This document shows positions 7,101 through 14,275 of a DNA stretch of 14,867 nucleotides, one piece after another. The position numbers and the translations under genes were made by a program. The notes beneath the pieces were generated by a model. That model did no database searches, was not told the DNA's origin, and saw only the letters and a list, made by a program, of their open reading frames with translations. Positions within the stretch are counted from its first letter, which is position 1. Each line of letters starts with the position of its first letter. Source of the DNA: CAYURR01 sp964446745 (GTDB lineage: Bacteria > Bacillota > Clostridia > Lachnospirales > WQUN01); the NCBI GenBank assembly GCA_964446745.1, contig CAYURR010000069.1, positions 1 through 14,867 on the forward strand. Direction: 5' to 3'.

Positions 7101-8465
7101 GAGCATACGCAGCACGGATTTGACATCCTCCTGGGTCACAAAAGCAAACGGGTACGCCCTACTGAGTAAGGGCATAACTTCCGCTACGCTGTATCCGTCA
7201 CCGGAGGCCATGGACACCAGGTGCTGGGCGAGCACGTCGAGGCAGAGCTTCGGAGGTTTAGTGTGCTCGATGCCGCCGTCCAGTAAAATCCGGCCCGTGA
7301 TCCCGCAATATAACCCATCCGACGAGGTGCGCGGAAACATATACATCACGCTCACGCGGCCGGGATTATGGCCTGAACGTCCGAGGCGTTGCTTCGCACC
7401 AGCAATGGTCATCGGGCAACCGATCTGCAAAACAAGATCCACATCCCCTACGTCTATACCGAGCTCCATTGACGAGGTCGCGCAGAGCAGCTTGAGCTCG
7501 CCGTCGCGCAGGGCTTGTTCGACCTGTAGGCGATGTTCCTTTGACATACTGCCGTGATGCGTACGCGCAAAGCCGTCGCCGCCCATTTCGTTTAGGTGAA
7601 ACGCAAGTTTCTCGGCATATCTGCGACCGTCCACAAATGCTATAACGCTGTTGGCTTCGTTACATTTCTCAAAAACGATCCGCGATAACGCGGGCCAGAT
7701 AGCGCCCTCCAAAAAGCCGCTTTCGGTACGCGGGGATAAAACCCTTAGATCGATCTCCTTGTGCATCTTAGGCGCGACGATCGCAACGGGATCCGGCGAA
7801 AGGTATAATGCTGCGGTCTCTAACGGCTCTATCGTAGCGGAGAGACCGATACGCTGTAATGGTCTCGGGCAGAGCCTGTCCAGACGCGCGATTGAGAGCA
7901 TCAGGTGAGCGCCGCGCTTCGTATCGATCATAGCGTGCAACTCGTCTATGACGATCGCTTTTGCGGTAGACAGCATCTTTTGCCCCGAGACGCTCGTCAG
8001 CAACAGGTATAGGGACTCGGGGGTCGTGATCAAGATATGCGGCGGGGTGGAGATCATCTTCCTGCGGTCGGCTGCTGGGGTGTCGCCCGTGCGTATAGCG
8101 ATGTTAATATCAAACGGCGCGTTTTTCGGTGCGACACCATGAATCTCCTCCTGCTTAAAAATCCCGTCGAGGGGGCGACGCAGATTTGCTCGGATGTCGC
8201 CCGCGAGGGATTTGAGGGGGGAGATATATATCAGGTGCAACTCGTTTTTTAGTTCACCCGCGCGTGATAAAGCCTTCAGGCGATCGATGAAAACTAAGAA
8301 CGCCGTGAGGGTTTTACCTGTACCCGTCGGCGCACTCACGAGGGTATGAAAACCCTCCGAGATGCGTGGCCATGCCTCGACTTGTACCGGGGTAGGCGTA
8401 CCCAACCCGGTTGTAAACCATTCCGCAGTTGTGCGGTCGAAGAGCTCTAAGACGTTGTAGGTCAT
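4143..8465 (-). CDS. lhr: Lhr-type large ATP-dependent helicase
   Basis: A 1440-residue superfamily 2 helicase of the Lhr (large helicase-related) family, close to the length of full-size bacterial Lhr. Motifs in order: Q-motif-like TPVQVEAWP (25-33), Walker A APTGTGKT (45-52), DELH (174-177), SAT (209-211), HHGSMS (303-308), SMELGIDVG (332-340) and motif VI QRLGRSGH (359-366). Winged-helix and Lhr-specific core regions follow to about residue 865. The long C-terminal part includes the late conserved piece RRGYFVEGLSGAQF (about 1308-1321). Family members translocate 3' to 5' on single-stranded DNA and are linked to DNA repair. The ATG overlaps the threonine synthase stop codon as ATGA, with only a weak ribosome binding site, so translation is probably coupled. 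It is the last gene of the operon and ends 22 bases before the convergent hairpin. Confidence 0.93.
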   Translation of the reverse strand: MTYNVLELFDRTTAEWFTTGLGTPTPVQVEAWPRISEGFHTLVSAPTGTGKTLTAFLVFIDRLKALSRAGELKNELHLIYISPLKSLAGDIRANLRRPLDGIFKQEEIHGVAPKNAPFDINIAIRTGDTPAADRRKMISTPPHILITTPESLYLLLTSVSGQKMLSTAKAIVIDELHAMIDTKRGAHLMLSIARLDRLCPRPLQRIGLSATIEPLETAALYLSPDPVAIVAPKMHKEIDLRVLSPRTESGFLEGAIWPALSRIVFEKCNEANSVIAFVDGRRYAEKLAFHLNEMGGDGFARTHHGSMSKEHRLQVEQALRDGELKLLCATSSMELGIDVGDVDLVLQIGCPMTIAGAKQRLGRSGHNPGRVSVMYMFPRTSSDGLYCGITGRILLDGGIEHTKPPKLCLDVLAQHLVSMASGDGYSVAEVMPLLSRAYPFAFVTQEDVKSVLRMLAGDYEHDRDIPVRPRILYDRINERVAGDTYSRMLAVSSGGTIPDTGQFAVRLENGTKLGELDEEFVFETREGYKFLLGSFAWKIVSIRKDEVIVTQTNAAGALPPFWKAAKAGRPLETGLQFGRAMREIYDAIIADDLEHTLERYCLDETSVNLAKGFLESQIRATGILPDDRTIVVEHFNDEAGDNQVMVHSMFGRKVNAPLALLASHTVKQLTHMDVNVYDAEEGFLLFPFGVSPIPQGFLKAINPETARSILEALLPSTQLFNMAFRYNSGRALMMGVRKAKRVPLWVQRLRAAEMLDNVVRIKDHPLMIETRRECIEDYWDLHGLEYVLNGIQTGAIQIREVFTESPSPMSLPFTYQAETDLLYTYFPTTSKIQAATQTGIEDLDGRTDLLTPDPEHILKVSERLRSPQDPDALHTLLMIEGDLCGEPELSELEDERKTVGDSVIDWLTTLAGQNRALYIEPGLWIAAEQAEEYRTALESTSTGNETGASEGDATCFETRKRIVRRVLRYRGAQTIETISARYIWPLETTKAILDALCADKSSVFVPDAPGIYYHAELYERARRETVKSRRAMIKTQPPEHYAALLAAKTQVSAPAAEQLANALTALCNQEYQADVWEDVILPARVSGYRPTMLDTLLTEGHVFWKLSGNDLSFCLYEDIDWEAEVSYPSGYEDINEEPSDEMAIFDALLKRGASFMHMLTGLLQGDVLVSAFMSLAERGLVHADSFAPIRNRDELSCKPSAKASSKPAEILDTRSLSKQAAKGRVGMRVKALTTGRWELTRPLKSLSAEERIERALERNVILCKETILFIPWAEALQTLRVWEYTGRVRRGYFVEGLSGAQFIRDTDFNAVMQTLEHPTDDIIWLPAIDPNQPWGRKLAHIPGRDFICVAGTYVALKSGKPIAVFERKGQTLRVFDGITDEDNALTEALKLFTTGYAQRKFYGSQKRLTVKQYPEHAKKALRDAGFESQMNDFVLYQGYK

Positions 8466-9931
8466 AGCCTGACGAAATCTAAAACAGCCTGTTTCATGCC
8501 CTCGGGTGCACAGCTTTGCTTGTGCAGAACGGGCTTTTTGTGTAAATCTTTGATGCGTTCCGGTATATCTGTATGCGTAGCCTCGGACAAAGCGGTGACC
8601 GGTGAGGCGCTGCCGATATCGGTATATCCAATCCCTTTTAATACATCGGCGGCAAACTTATACGGGCTCGCGGTGGAAAGGATGATCGTCTTGGATGCGG
8701 CACTGCCTATGGCTGGCTGCGTATCGGACAGTGAGCGTGCGACAGCCAAAGCCACAGCCGTGTGTGGGTCTATCGTCATGCCCTTGCTATGCAAGGTCTC
8801 GATAGCATTTAAGGCCTCGACCTCGGACGCGTATCCGGCTAAAAAGCCCTCAGTCTTTTGTAAAAAGTCGTAAGAGCCGGACTGTTCCAAGTTTTTCATC
8901 AGAGCGGATACCTGTGAAGCATCGCTCAGGTGATAGAGCAGGCGCTCAAGGTTCGACGAGATCAGGATATCCATAGACGGTGAGATGGTTGTATAGAACG
9001 GGCGATTTTTGTCATATGTGCCGGTAGTGAAGAAGTCGTAGAGCACCTTGTTGTCATTGGACGCGCAAATGAGGCTACCGATCGGTAAACCCATACGTTT
9101 TGCGTAATATCCGGCCAAGATGTTGCCAAAGTTACCTGTGGGTACGCAGAAATCCACAGCCTCACCGCAGGATAGACCGAAGCGAGATACCATCTGCGCG
9201 TAGGCATGGAAATAGTAAATGATCTGGGGTAACAATCGCCCTATGTTAATTGAATTGGCAGAGGATAATGTATAGCCGAGGTCTGCAAGCTCCTTGCGTA
9301 GGTTTTCATCAGCAAACAGAGTTTTAACTCCGGTTTGCGCGTGGTCGAAGTTGCCGTCTATGCCCACAACGCAAGTATTTGAACCCTCTTGCGTGATCAT
9401 CTGGAGCTTTTGTATCTCCGACACGCCATCCTGCGGATAGAACACCATTACAGCTGTATCCGCTACATCGGCAAAGCCTGCGAGTGCGGCCTTACCCGTA
9501 TCGCCGCTGGTGGCCGTGAGTATCAAGGTCTTTGTGTCCTTGCCGGTATGTTTTGCGGCTACGTTCATAAAATGCGGTAAGATAGTTAGAGCCATGTCCT
9601 TAAACGCAAGTGTGGGCCCATGATACAGCTCCAAGAAATAGAAGCCACCGCAAGCGGAAACGGGCGCAATGATATCGCAGTCGAACTTGCCATCATACGC
9701 GCGATCGACGCACTCGCGAAGCTCTGTCTCGGTAAAATCCGTCAAAAATAATAGGAGTATCTCGTAGGCAAGCAGTCTATAGTCAGACGTTTTACATAGC
9801 GAGGACAGCGTCTCGGCTGTAATGCTCGGGAAGGACTCGGGCACGTAGAGCCCGCCATCCGGTGCGATGCCCCTGAGTATCGCCTCGGAGGCCGTGACGG
9901 CGGAACCGCCGCGTGTGGAAATATATCTCAT
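8462..9931 (-). CDS. thrC: Threonine synthase
   Basis: A 489-residue PLP enzyme that converts O-phosphohomoserine to threonine and phosphate, the last step of threonine synthesis. The N-terminus (MRYISTRGG, then APDGGLYVPE) is typical. The PLP-binding lysine is Lys111 in LAFKDMA after the conserved YHGPT. The phosphate-binding loop is TSGDTGKA (141-148). The length fits the long bacterial/fungal class rather than the short Bacillus type. The ATG at 9931 is chosen over a TTG at 9937 because AAAGG (9941-9945) stands nine bases before the ATG but only three before the TTG. The gene lies about 23 bases after the Rpn nuclease gene and overlaps the helicase start by 4 bases. No hom or thrB gene is in the window, so it sits outside a classical thr operon. 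Confidence 0.95.
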   Translation of the reverse strand: MRYISTRGGSAVTASEAILRGIAPDGGLYVPESFPSITAETLSSLCKTSDYRLLAYEILLLFLTDFTETELRECVDRAYDGKFDCDIIAPVSACGGFYFLELYHGPTLAFKDMALTILPHFMNVAAKHTGKDTKTLILTATSGDTGKAALAGFADVADTAVMVFYPQDGVSEIQKLQMITQEGSNTCVVGIDGNFDHAQTGVKTLFADENLRKELADLGYTLSSANSINIGRLLPQIIYYFHAYAQMVSRFGLSCGEAVDFCVPTGNFGNILAGYYAKRMGLPIGSLICASNDNKVLYDFFTTGTYDKNRPFYTTISPSMDILISSNLERLLYHLSDASQVSALMKNLEQSGSYDFLQKTEGFLAGYASEVEALNAIETLHSKGMTIDPHTAVALAVARSLSDTQPAIGSAASKTIILSTASPYKFAADVLKGIGYTDIGSASPVTALSEATHTDIPERIKDLHKKPVLHKQSCAPEGMKQAVLDFVRL

Positions 9932-9954
9932 ATACAATGTCCTTTCGGTTTATT

Positions 9955-10155
9955 TTATAGACCGGCTTCGTCGATAGCCATTTTTAAACGCTCATATTCA
10001 TCCTCGGTGAGTTTTAGGATGCTCAAAATCTCATCCTTGGCTTTGCCCATTTGGATAAGCAGTTCGACCTTACCTTCGGCCTTACCCTCTAATTTACCGT
10101 CCAATTTACTCTTTTCTATCATCTCGTCTAAGACACGTTCGATAGCGTATGTCAT
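9955..10155 (-). CDS. Possible nested short Rpn product (RpnS-like) from internal start
   Basis: Within the Rpn gene, and in the same frame, ATG at 10153-10155 (codon 249) is preceded by AGGGAGG (10164-10170) with eight bases between, as good as most gene starts in this window. Translation there would give 66 residues: MTYAIERV, a charged helix, the Gly-Lys-Glu repeats and a final helix. In E. coli rpn genes an internal start producing the C-terminal domain has been described, and the short protein blocks the toxic full-length nuclease. The ribosome binding site is visible here. Use of the start and an antitoxin role are inferences. Confidence 0.45.
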   Translation of the reverse strand: MTYAIERVLDEMIEKSKLDGKLEGKAEGKVELLIQMGKAKDEILSILKLTEDEYERLKMAIDEAGL

Positions 10156-10899
10156 ATCCAGAGCCTCCCTCATTGATAATCCGGCTACAGCGTCTTCAAT
10201 TACTTCTTTATTACCCTTAGGTATCCTCGATATCAAAACATCCCTGAGCCAATCGGTAAACTCGATCTGTTCATCTGACGAAAGCGATGTGAATATGCTT
10301 GCTATTTTATTGAGATTGGTGATGATCGAGTTCGAATCATTTACCTTATCAAGCAGAAACACAGATGAAATTAGATTACCGAGATCGAGCAGTTCATCGT
10401 CATCAAATCGGTTTACATTTAACAGTATGTATGAAAAGTCGATGGCATGTGTTCCGAAAATGTCCGGCGCGTTCTGATAATCCCTGAAGCGTCTGACCGC
10501 ACTCCACTCAGATGAACCGTTATACAAGACGATGGGTACAACGGTCGGTAACCTAAAATCCGATCGTTCGCGTGTATTCGTATCAGTCTGTGTAAATATT
10601 GTGTTCAACAATGCATAGATATACGCGAGCAGGCGAAACGGCATCGTGAAATCCACAGAGGATTGTAATTCAAGCAGACAGTAAAAGATGATCTGCCTAC
10701 CGTGGAGATTGACCCTATAGATGATATCCGCTTCCTTGTCGCGGAAATCCTTTGTAACGAATTTCTTGTCAATCAACTCGATATCGTCTTCATTGATATC
10801 CTGCGCCCAATCTTCCTTGATAAATGAGTGCAATAAAGAAATAAAATGTTTCTTCTTTGTCAAAATCCGACGGTATCCCTTGTCATGTGTATTGGGCAT
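9955..10899 (-). CDS. Rpn-family PD-(D/E)XK nuclease (YhgA-like, putative transposase_31 family)
   Basis: A 314-residue protein of the Rpn family (recombination-promoting nucleases, formerly called putative transposases). The N-terminal NTHDKGYRRIL is the usual opening. The nuclease core shows Asp58 in KEADIIYRV and the E-x-Q pair Glu77/Gln79 in LLELQSS, followed by MPFRLLAYIYALL. Known members are DNA endonucleases, and E. coli homologues are implicated in phage defence. The C-terminal end has the family's short Gly-Lys-Glu repeats (KLDGKLEGKAEGKVE, about 266-279). The ATG at 10899 has GGAGGG six bases upstream, located inside the end of the radical SAM gene, whose stop lies one base before this ATG. 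An internal start (see 9955-10155) may yield a separate C-terminal product. Its place between metabolic genes is unusual for a fast-moving gene family. Confidence 0.85.
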   Translation of the reverse strand: MPNTHDKGYRRILTKKKHFISLLHSFIKEDWAQDINEDDIELIDKKFVTKDFRDKEADIIYRVNLHGRQIIFYCLLELQSSVDFTMPFRLLAYIYALLNTIFTQTDTNTRERSDFRLPTVVPIVLYNGSSEWSAVRRFRDYQNAPDIFGTHAIDFSYILLNVNRFDDDELLDLGNLISSVFLLDKVNDSNSIITNLNKIASIFTSLSSDEQIEFTDWLRDVLISRIPKGNKEVIEDAVAGLSMREALDMTYAIERVLDEMIEKSKLDGKLEGKAEGKVELLIQMGKAKDEILSILKLTEDEYERLKMAIDEAGL

Positions 10900-10900
10900 A

Positions 10901-12874
10901 TCAATCCCTCCGCTTACTGGACTTGCCTTTCTGTCTCGGATTACCCTTGCCTATATTTCGACTTTCTTCTTTGACGTTGATTTTACTCCTGCCCTTTTCC
11001 TTCATGTCTGTGCTCGTTGCTCTGCCTATGTCTAGACGTTTGCCTTTAACTCTATCTTTACCTTTAACTTTACCTCTCTCACTCCCTCTCCCTCTGTCCC
11101 CAAACCCGGGTAGGTCGCTCCGGCCCGTGATTGCTAGTGCCTCTTGGACGAGTCTGCGGTTCTGCGGCAGACGGAACTGCATTAGTGCACGCTGCATGGC
11201 CTTTTCATGCGGGGATTTGGCGACATAGACAGGGTTACCCGTGCGCGGATCTGTCTCCGTGTAATACATGCATGTGGAGAGTGTACCGGGAGTTGGATAA
11301 AAGTCCTGCACCTGTTGCGGGGATATGCGTTTTTTGTGCAGATATACAGCCATGTCCACAGCGGCCTCGAGTGTGCAGCCCGGATGCGAGGACATAAAAT
11401 ACGGCACTAAATATTGTTGTAGCCCAAGGCGACCGCATGCATCCGAAAAGCGCTTCGAAAAAGCCTCATAAGAAGCATTCGCGGGCTTGCCCATATAATA
11501 CAGAACCGCGTCGTTTACATGTTCGGGCGCGACCTTAAGTTGTCCACTGACATGGTGCTTCAGCAACCGGTTAAAGAAGCGAGAACTCTTGTCGGCCATC
11601 AGGTAATCAAAGCGGATACCGGAGCGTATAAACACCCTCTTTACCTTCGGCAGAGCAGAAAGCTTCTCTAGCAGGTCGCAGTAATCCTCGTGACTGACAT
11701 TCAATTCCTTGCAAGGATTTGGAAACAGGCAGCGCTTTTGTTTGCACATGCCGACCTTGCCTTGCTTTGCGCATGAGGGCAGCCTAAAATTCGCGGTAGG
11801 GCCGCCGACATCATGGATATAACCCTTAAACGAGGGATCCTCCGTAATGCGTTTAGCCTCCGAAAGTATTGATTTGTGACTGCGCGCACTGATATAGCGT
11901 CCCTGATGAAACGTCAGAGCGCAGAAATTACACGAGCCAAAGCAACCGCGGCTGCTGATTATGCTCAGTGCTATCTCCTCGATGGCTGGTACGCCGTCCG
12001 TATACATCGGGTGAAATGTGCGCATATACGGCAGGTTGTAGATTTTATCAAACTCCGCAGTCGAGAGCGGCTCCGCGGGCGGGTTTTGTACGACATAAAA
12101 GGGCGGGTATGCCTCGTAAAGGGTCTTGGCGTTTTTGTAATCGGTGTTTTCGTACTGAGTCATAAAGCTCTGTGCAAAGCGTTTCTTCGAAGCGGCGTCG
12201 GGCTTTTTGATCTCTGTAAAGTCCGGTAGCCTTATGGCCTCTTGACATCCACTCACATCCGAAAGCTCTCGCGTTTTGTAGATCGTTCCGGGCACATCAG
12301 TGATGTTACATGAAGCCTCTCCGTCGTGTAAACGGCGCGCTATCTCGGTGATTTGTCTTTCGCCCATGCCGTAGACCAAAAGGTCCGCGGCAGCGTCTAA
12401 CAGCACCGAACGCCTCACGGCGTTGTCCCAGTAGTCGTAATGCGAGAGGCGACGCAGGCTCGCTTCGAGACCGCCGAGGATGATCACAGTCTCGGGATAT
12501 GCCTCACGTATCTTGTTAGAGTACACAATCAACGCCCTGTCCGGACGCAAGCCCGTCTTACCGCCCGGCGAATAATAATCCTTATCGCGCTGTTTCTTAG
12601 CGACTGAGTAATGCGCGACCATTGAATCGATGTTTCCACCGCTGACCAAAAAACCAAGGCGCGGCGGTCCAAAGACGCGAAAGCTATCAACATCCTTCCA
12701 ATCAGGCTGGGCGATGATACCGACGGTGAAGCCGAGGCTTTGCAACAGCCGCGAGATCACGGCTATACCAAAAGACGGATGATCTATATAAGCATCACCC
12801 GTCACAACTACGAAATCCGGGCGGTCTACGCCCATGTTATTTAATTCCTGTTTGCTTATCGGTAAAAAACTCAT
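10901..12874 (-). CDS. YgiQ-family radical SAM protein
   Basis: A 657-residue member of the YgiQ group of radical SAM proteins, whose reaction is not established. The N-terminal domain (DFVVVTGDAYIDHPSFG, about 20-36) is B12-binding-like. The [4Fe-4S] cluster motif CxxxCxxC is Cys311, Cys315 and Cys318 in SSRGCFGSCNFCAL. A second group of cysteines (368, 377, 382, 388) is also typical of YgiQ proteins. The last 65 residues or so (from about 592) are a Lys/Arg/Gly-rich low-complexity tail with the repeat VKGK, probably disordered and able to bind nucleic acid. The start ATG directly abuts the TAA of the SAH hydrolase gene (TAAATG) and lacks a good ribosome binding site, suggesting coupled re-initiation. 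The stop TGA lies one base before the Rpn start. Confidence 0.9.
   Translation of the reverse strand: MSFLPISKQELNNMGVDRPDFVVVTGDAYIDHPSFGIAVISRLLQSLGFTVGIIAQPDWKDVDSFRVFGPPRLGFLVSGGNIDSMVAHYSVAKKQRDKDYYSPGGKTGLRPDRALIVYSNKIREAYPETVIILGGLEASLRRLSHYDYWDNAVRRSVLLDAAADLLVYGMGERQITEIARRLHDGEASCNITDVPGTIYKTRELSDVSGCQEAIRLPDFTEIKKPDAASKKRFAQSFMTQYENTDYKNAKTLYEAYPPFYVVQNPPAEPLSTAEFDKIYNLPYMRTFHPMYTDGVPAIEEIALSIISSRGCFGSCNFCALTFHQGRYISARSHKSILSEAKRITEDPSFKGYIHDVGGPTANFRLPSCAKQGKVGMCKQKRCLFPNPCKELNVSHEDYCDLLEKLSALPKVKRVFIRSGIRFDYLMADKSSRFFNRLLKHHVSGQLKVAPEHVNDAVLYYMGKPANASYEAFSKRFSDACGRLGLQQYLVPYFMSSHPGCTLEAAVDMAVYLHKKRISPQQVQDFYPTPGTLSTCMYYTETDPRTGNPVYVAKSPHEKAMQRALMQFRLPQNRRLVQEALAITGRSDLPGFGDRGRGSERGKVKGKDRVKGKRLDIGRATSTDMKEKGRSKINVKEESRNIGKGNPRQKGKSSKRRD
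11043..11095 (-). repeat. Degenerate purine repeats encoding the basic tail of the YgiQ protein
   Basis: The coding strand of this 53-base segment has no C. It includes two near-copies of a GTTAAAGGYAAA unit, each giving Val-Lys-Gly-Lys, about 18 bases apart, followed by G/A-rich codons for Gly, Arg, Ser and Glu. It looks like a slippage-prone tail expansion. The frame is kept. Confidence 0.55.
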
Positions 12875-14113
12875 TTATTCGTGATTCATATAGGCGTCCT
12901 GTTCGGGTGTAAGCTCGTCCAGACCGATGCCCATAGCCTTTATCTTCATCATAGCCACCTTGTGATCGATCTCTTCGGGGATGTCATAGAGATCGGGCTT
13001 AAGGGACTTGCCGTGTTCCTTGATATATAATGCGCCGAGTGCCTGTATGGCAAAGCTCAGGTCCATGATATCTGCCGGATGACCGTTGCCCGCCACAATA
13101 TTTACGAGGCGACCGTCGGCAAGCACGTTGATCACGCGCCCGTCCTTGAGGTAATAGCCGTCGATAAACGGCTTGCGTGTCTCGATCCTTTCGGACATGT
13201 CCTTGAGCATAGGCTTGTTGAACTCGACATCGAAGTGTCCCGCGTTTGCGATTAATACATTGTTCTTCATGACCTTGTAGTGCCTGTCGACGATAACGTC
13301 CTTACAGCCCGTTGCGGTTATAAATACATCGCCGAGCTTAGCCGCCTCGTCCATGTGCATAACCTCATAGCCGTCCATCGCAGCTTCGAGTGCGCGGTAT
13401 GGGTTGATCTCTGTGATGATAACCCTCGCACCGAGGCCCTTGGCACGCATAGCTATACCGGACGAGCAGAAACCGTATCCGGCTACGACAACAACCTTGC
13501 CCGAGAGCATCAGGTTCGTTGTGTACATGATTGCGTCCCAAGTGGACTGACCTGTGCCGTGGCGGTTGTCAAACAGATGCTTGCAGTTCGCGTCGTTGAC
13601 GGCCATCATGGGGAAGTTCAGATTGCCGGCCTTTGCACGCACACGCAGACGGTGAATGCCCGTGGTGGTTTCTTCGCAGCCGCCGATGAGGTTCTTGGCC
13701 TTGTCGATGCATTCGCCGTGCAAAAGGTTTACAAGATCGCCGCCGTCGTCGATGATGATATCCGGCGAGAACTCGAGTGTCTTTTTTAAATGATCGAAGT
13801 ATTCCGCTTCGGTCGCATTGTGCCATGCATAAACATTCATGCCCATCGAGTCGAGAGCAGCACAAATATCGTCCTTGGTGGACAGGACGTTTGAACCCGT
13901 AACGGCAACATCAGCGCCGCCCGCGCGCAATACTAAACCCAAGTACGCAGTCTTGGCCTCCAAATGAACCGAAACGGCTATCTTCATACCCGCGAACGGC
14001 TTGTCTTTTGCAAATTGTTGCTCTATCTGTGATAAAACGGGCATGAATTCCTTGACCCATTCAATTTTCTTTATGCCAGCCGGTGCTAACGATTTGTCAC
14101 GGATTATACTCAT
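12875..14113 (-). CDS. ahcY: S-adenosylhomocysteine hydrolase
   Basis: A 412-residue cytoplasmic NAD-dependent enzyme that splits S-adenosylhomocysteine into adenosine and homocysteine, clearing the inhibitor left by methyltransferases. Conserved parts: EETTTGI (147-153), NDANCKHLFDNRHGTG (173-188), the NAD loop GYGFCSSG (212-219), NAGHFDVE (290-297) and GHPADIMDLSFA (344-355). It matches the short Thermotoga/archaeal-like form, without the insertion and KPDHYRY tail of the long form. A relative acting on S-inosylhomocysteine cannot be excluded. The third glycine of the usual GxGxxG loop is a serine here. The ATG at 14113 is preferred over an upstream in-frame start at 14167 because GGGGG (14120-14124) stands six bases before it and the upstream codons would precede the predicted transcription start. 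First gene of the five-gene operon. Confidence 0.92.
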   Translation of the reverse strand: MSIIRDKSLAPAGIKKIEWVKEFMPVLSQIEQQFAKDKPFAGMKIAVSVHLEAKTAYLGLVLRAGGADVAVTGSNVLSTKDDICAALDSMGMNVYAWHNATEAEYFDHLKKTLEFSPDIIIDDGGDLVNLLHGECIDKAKNLIGGCEETTTGIHRLRVRAKAGNLNFPMMAVNDANCKHLFDNRHGTGQSTWDAIMYTTNLMLSGKVVVVAGYGFCSSGIAMRAKGLGARVIITEINPYRALEAAMDGYEVMHMDEAAKLGDVFITATGCKDVIVDRHYKVMKNNVLIANAGHFDVEFNKPMLKDMSERIETRKPFIDGYYLKDGRVINVLADGRLVNIVAGNGHPADIMDLSFAIQALGALYIKEHGKSLKPDLYDIPEEIDHKVAMMKIKAMGIGLDELTPEQDAYMNHE

Positions 14114-14146
14114 AAAAATCCCCCTTTGTTTAATCAAAGCCTTCAC

Positions 14147-14175
14147 ATTATAAGGGAAGGGGGCCAAATGTGCAA
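14147..14175 (-). promoter_or_regulatory. Sigma-A promoter of the ahcY operon
   Basis: On the minus strand TTGCAC (14170-14175) and a perfect TATAAT (14147-14152) are spaced by 17 bases. The predicted transcript starts near 14140, giving a leader of only about 27 bases. A small hairpin (CTTTG at 14124-14128 with CAAAG at 14135-14139) could form at the very 5' end, next to the ribosome binding site. The leader is too short for a SAH or SAM riboswitch. Confidence 0.75.
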
Positions 14176-14213
14176 GTTGTGAGGAAAATTAACTTGAACA
14201 ATCCTTGAAAAGA

Positions 14214-14242
14214 TTGACATGACTGTGAATAAATACTACAAT
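14214..14242 (+). promoter_or_regulatory. Sigma-A promoter of the right-edge gene
   Basis: TTGACA (14214-14219) matches the -35 consensus perfectly. TACAAT (14237-14242) differs from the -10 consensus at one base. The spacer is exactly 17 bases. Transcription should start near 14249, about 27 bases before the TTG start codon. It diverges from the ahcY promoter about 40 bases away. Confidence 0.78.
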
Positions 14243-14275
14243 ACCCATGGAATGCAATATTGTGGAGGTGATTGC

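Noticed and set aside
7120..7557. Several plus-strand frames opposite the helicase gene, the longest 145 residues
   Set aside because: All are reverse-strand shadows of a single intact gene with clear motifs.
9932..9937. TTG start of threonine synthase at 9937
   Set aside because: It is only three bases from the ribosome binding site, while the ATG at 9931 has normal spacing and the conserved N-terminus.
10007..10477. 156-residue plus-strand frame opposite the Rpn gene
   Set aside because: Serine-rich low-complexity translation of the reverse strand, with no family resemblance.
13280..13789. 169-residue plus-strand frame opposite ahcY
   Set aside because: Shadow of a strongly conserved enzyme gene, without its own ribosome binding site.
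14114..14146. SAH or SAM riboswitch before ahcY
   Set aside because: The predicted leader is about 27 bases, too short for any known class, and holds only a 5-bp hairpin.
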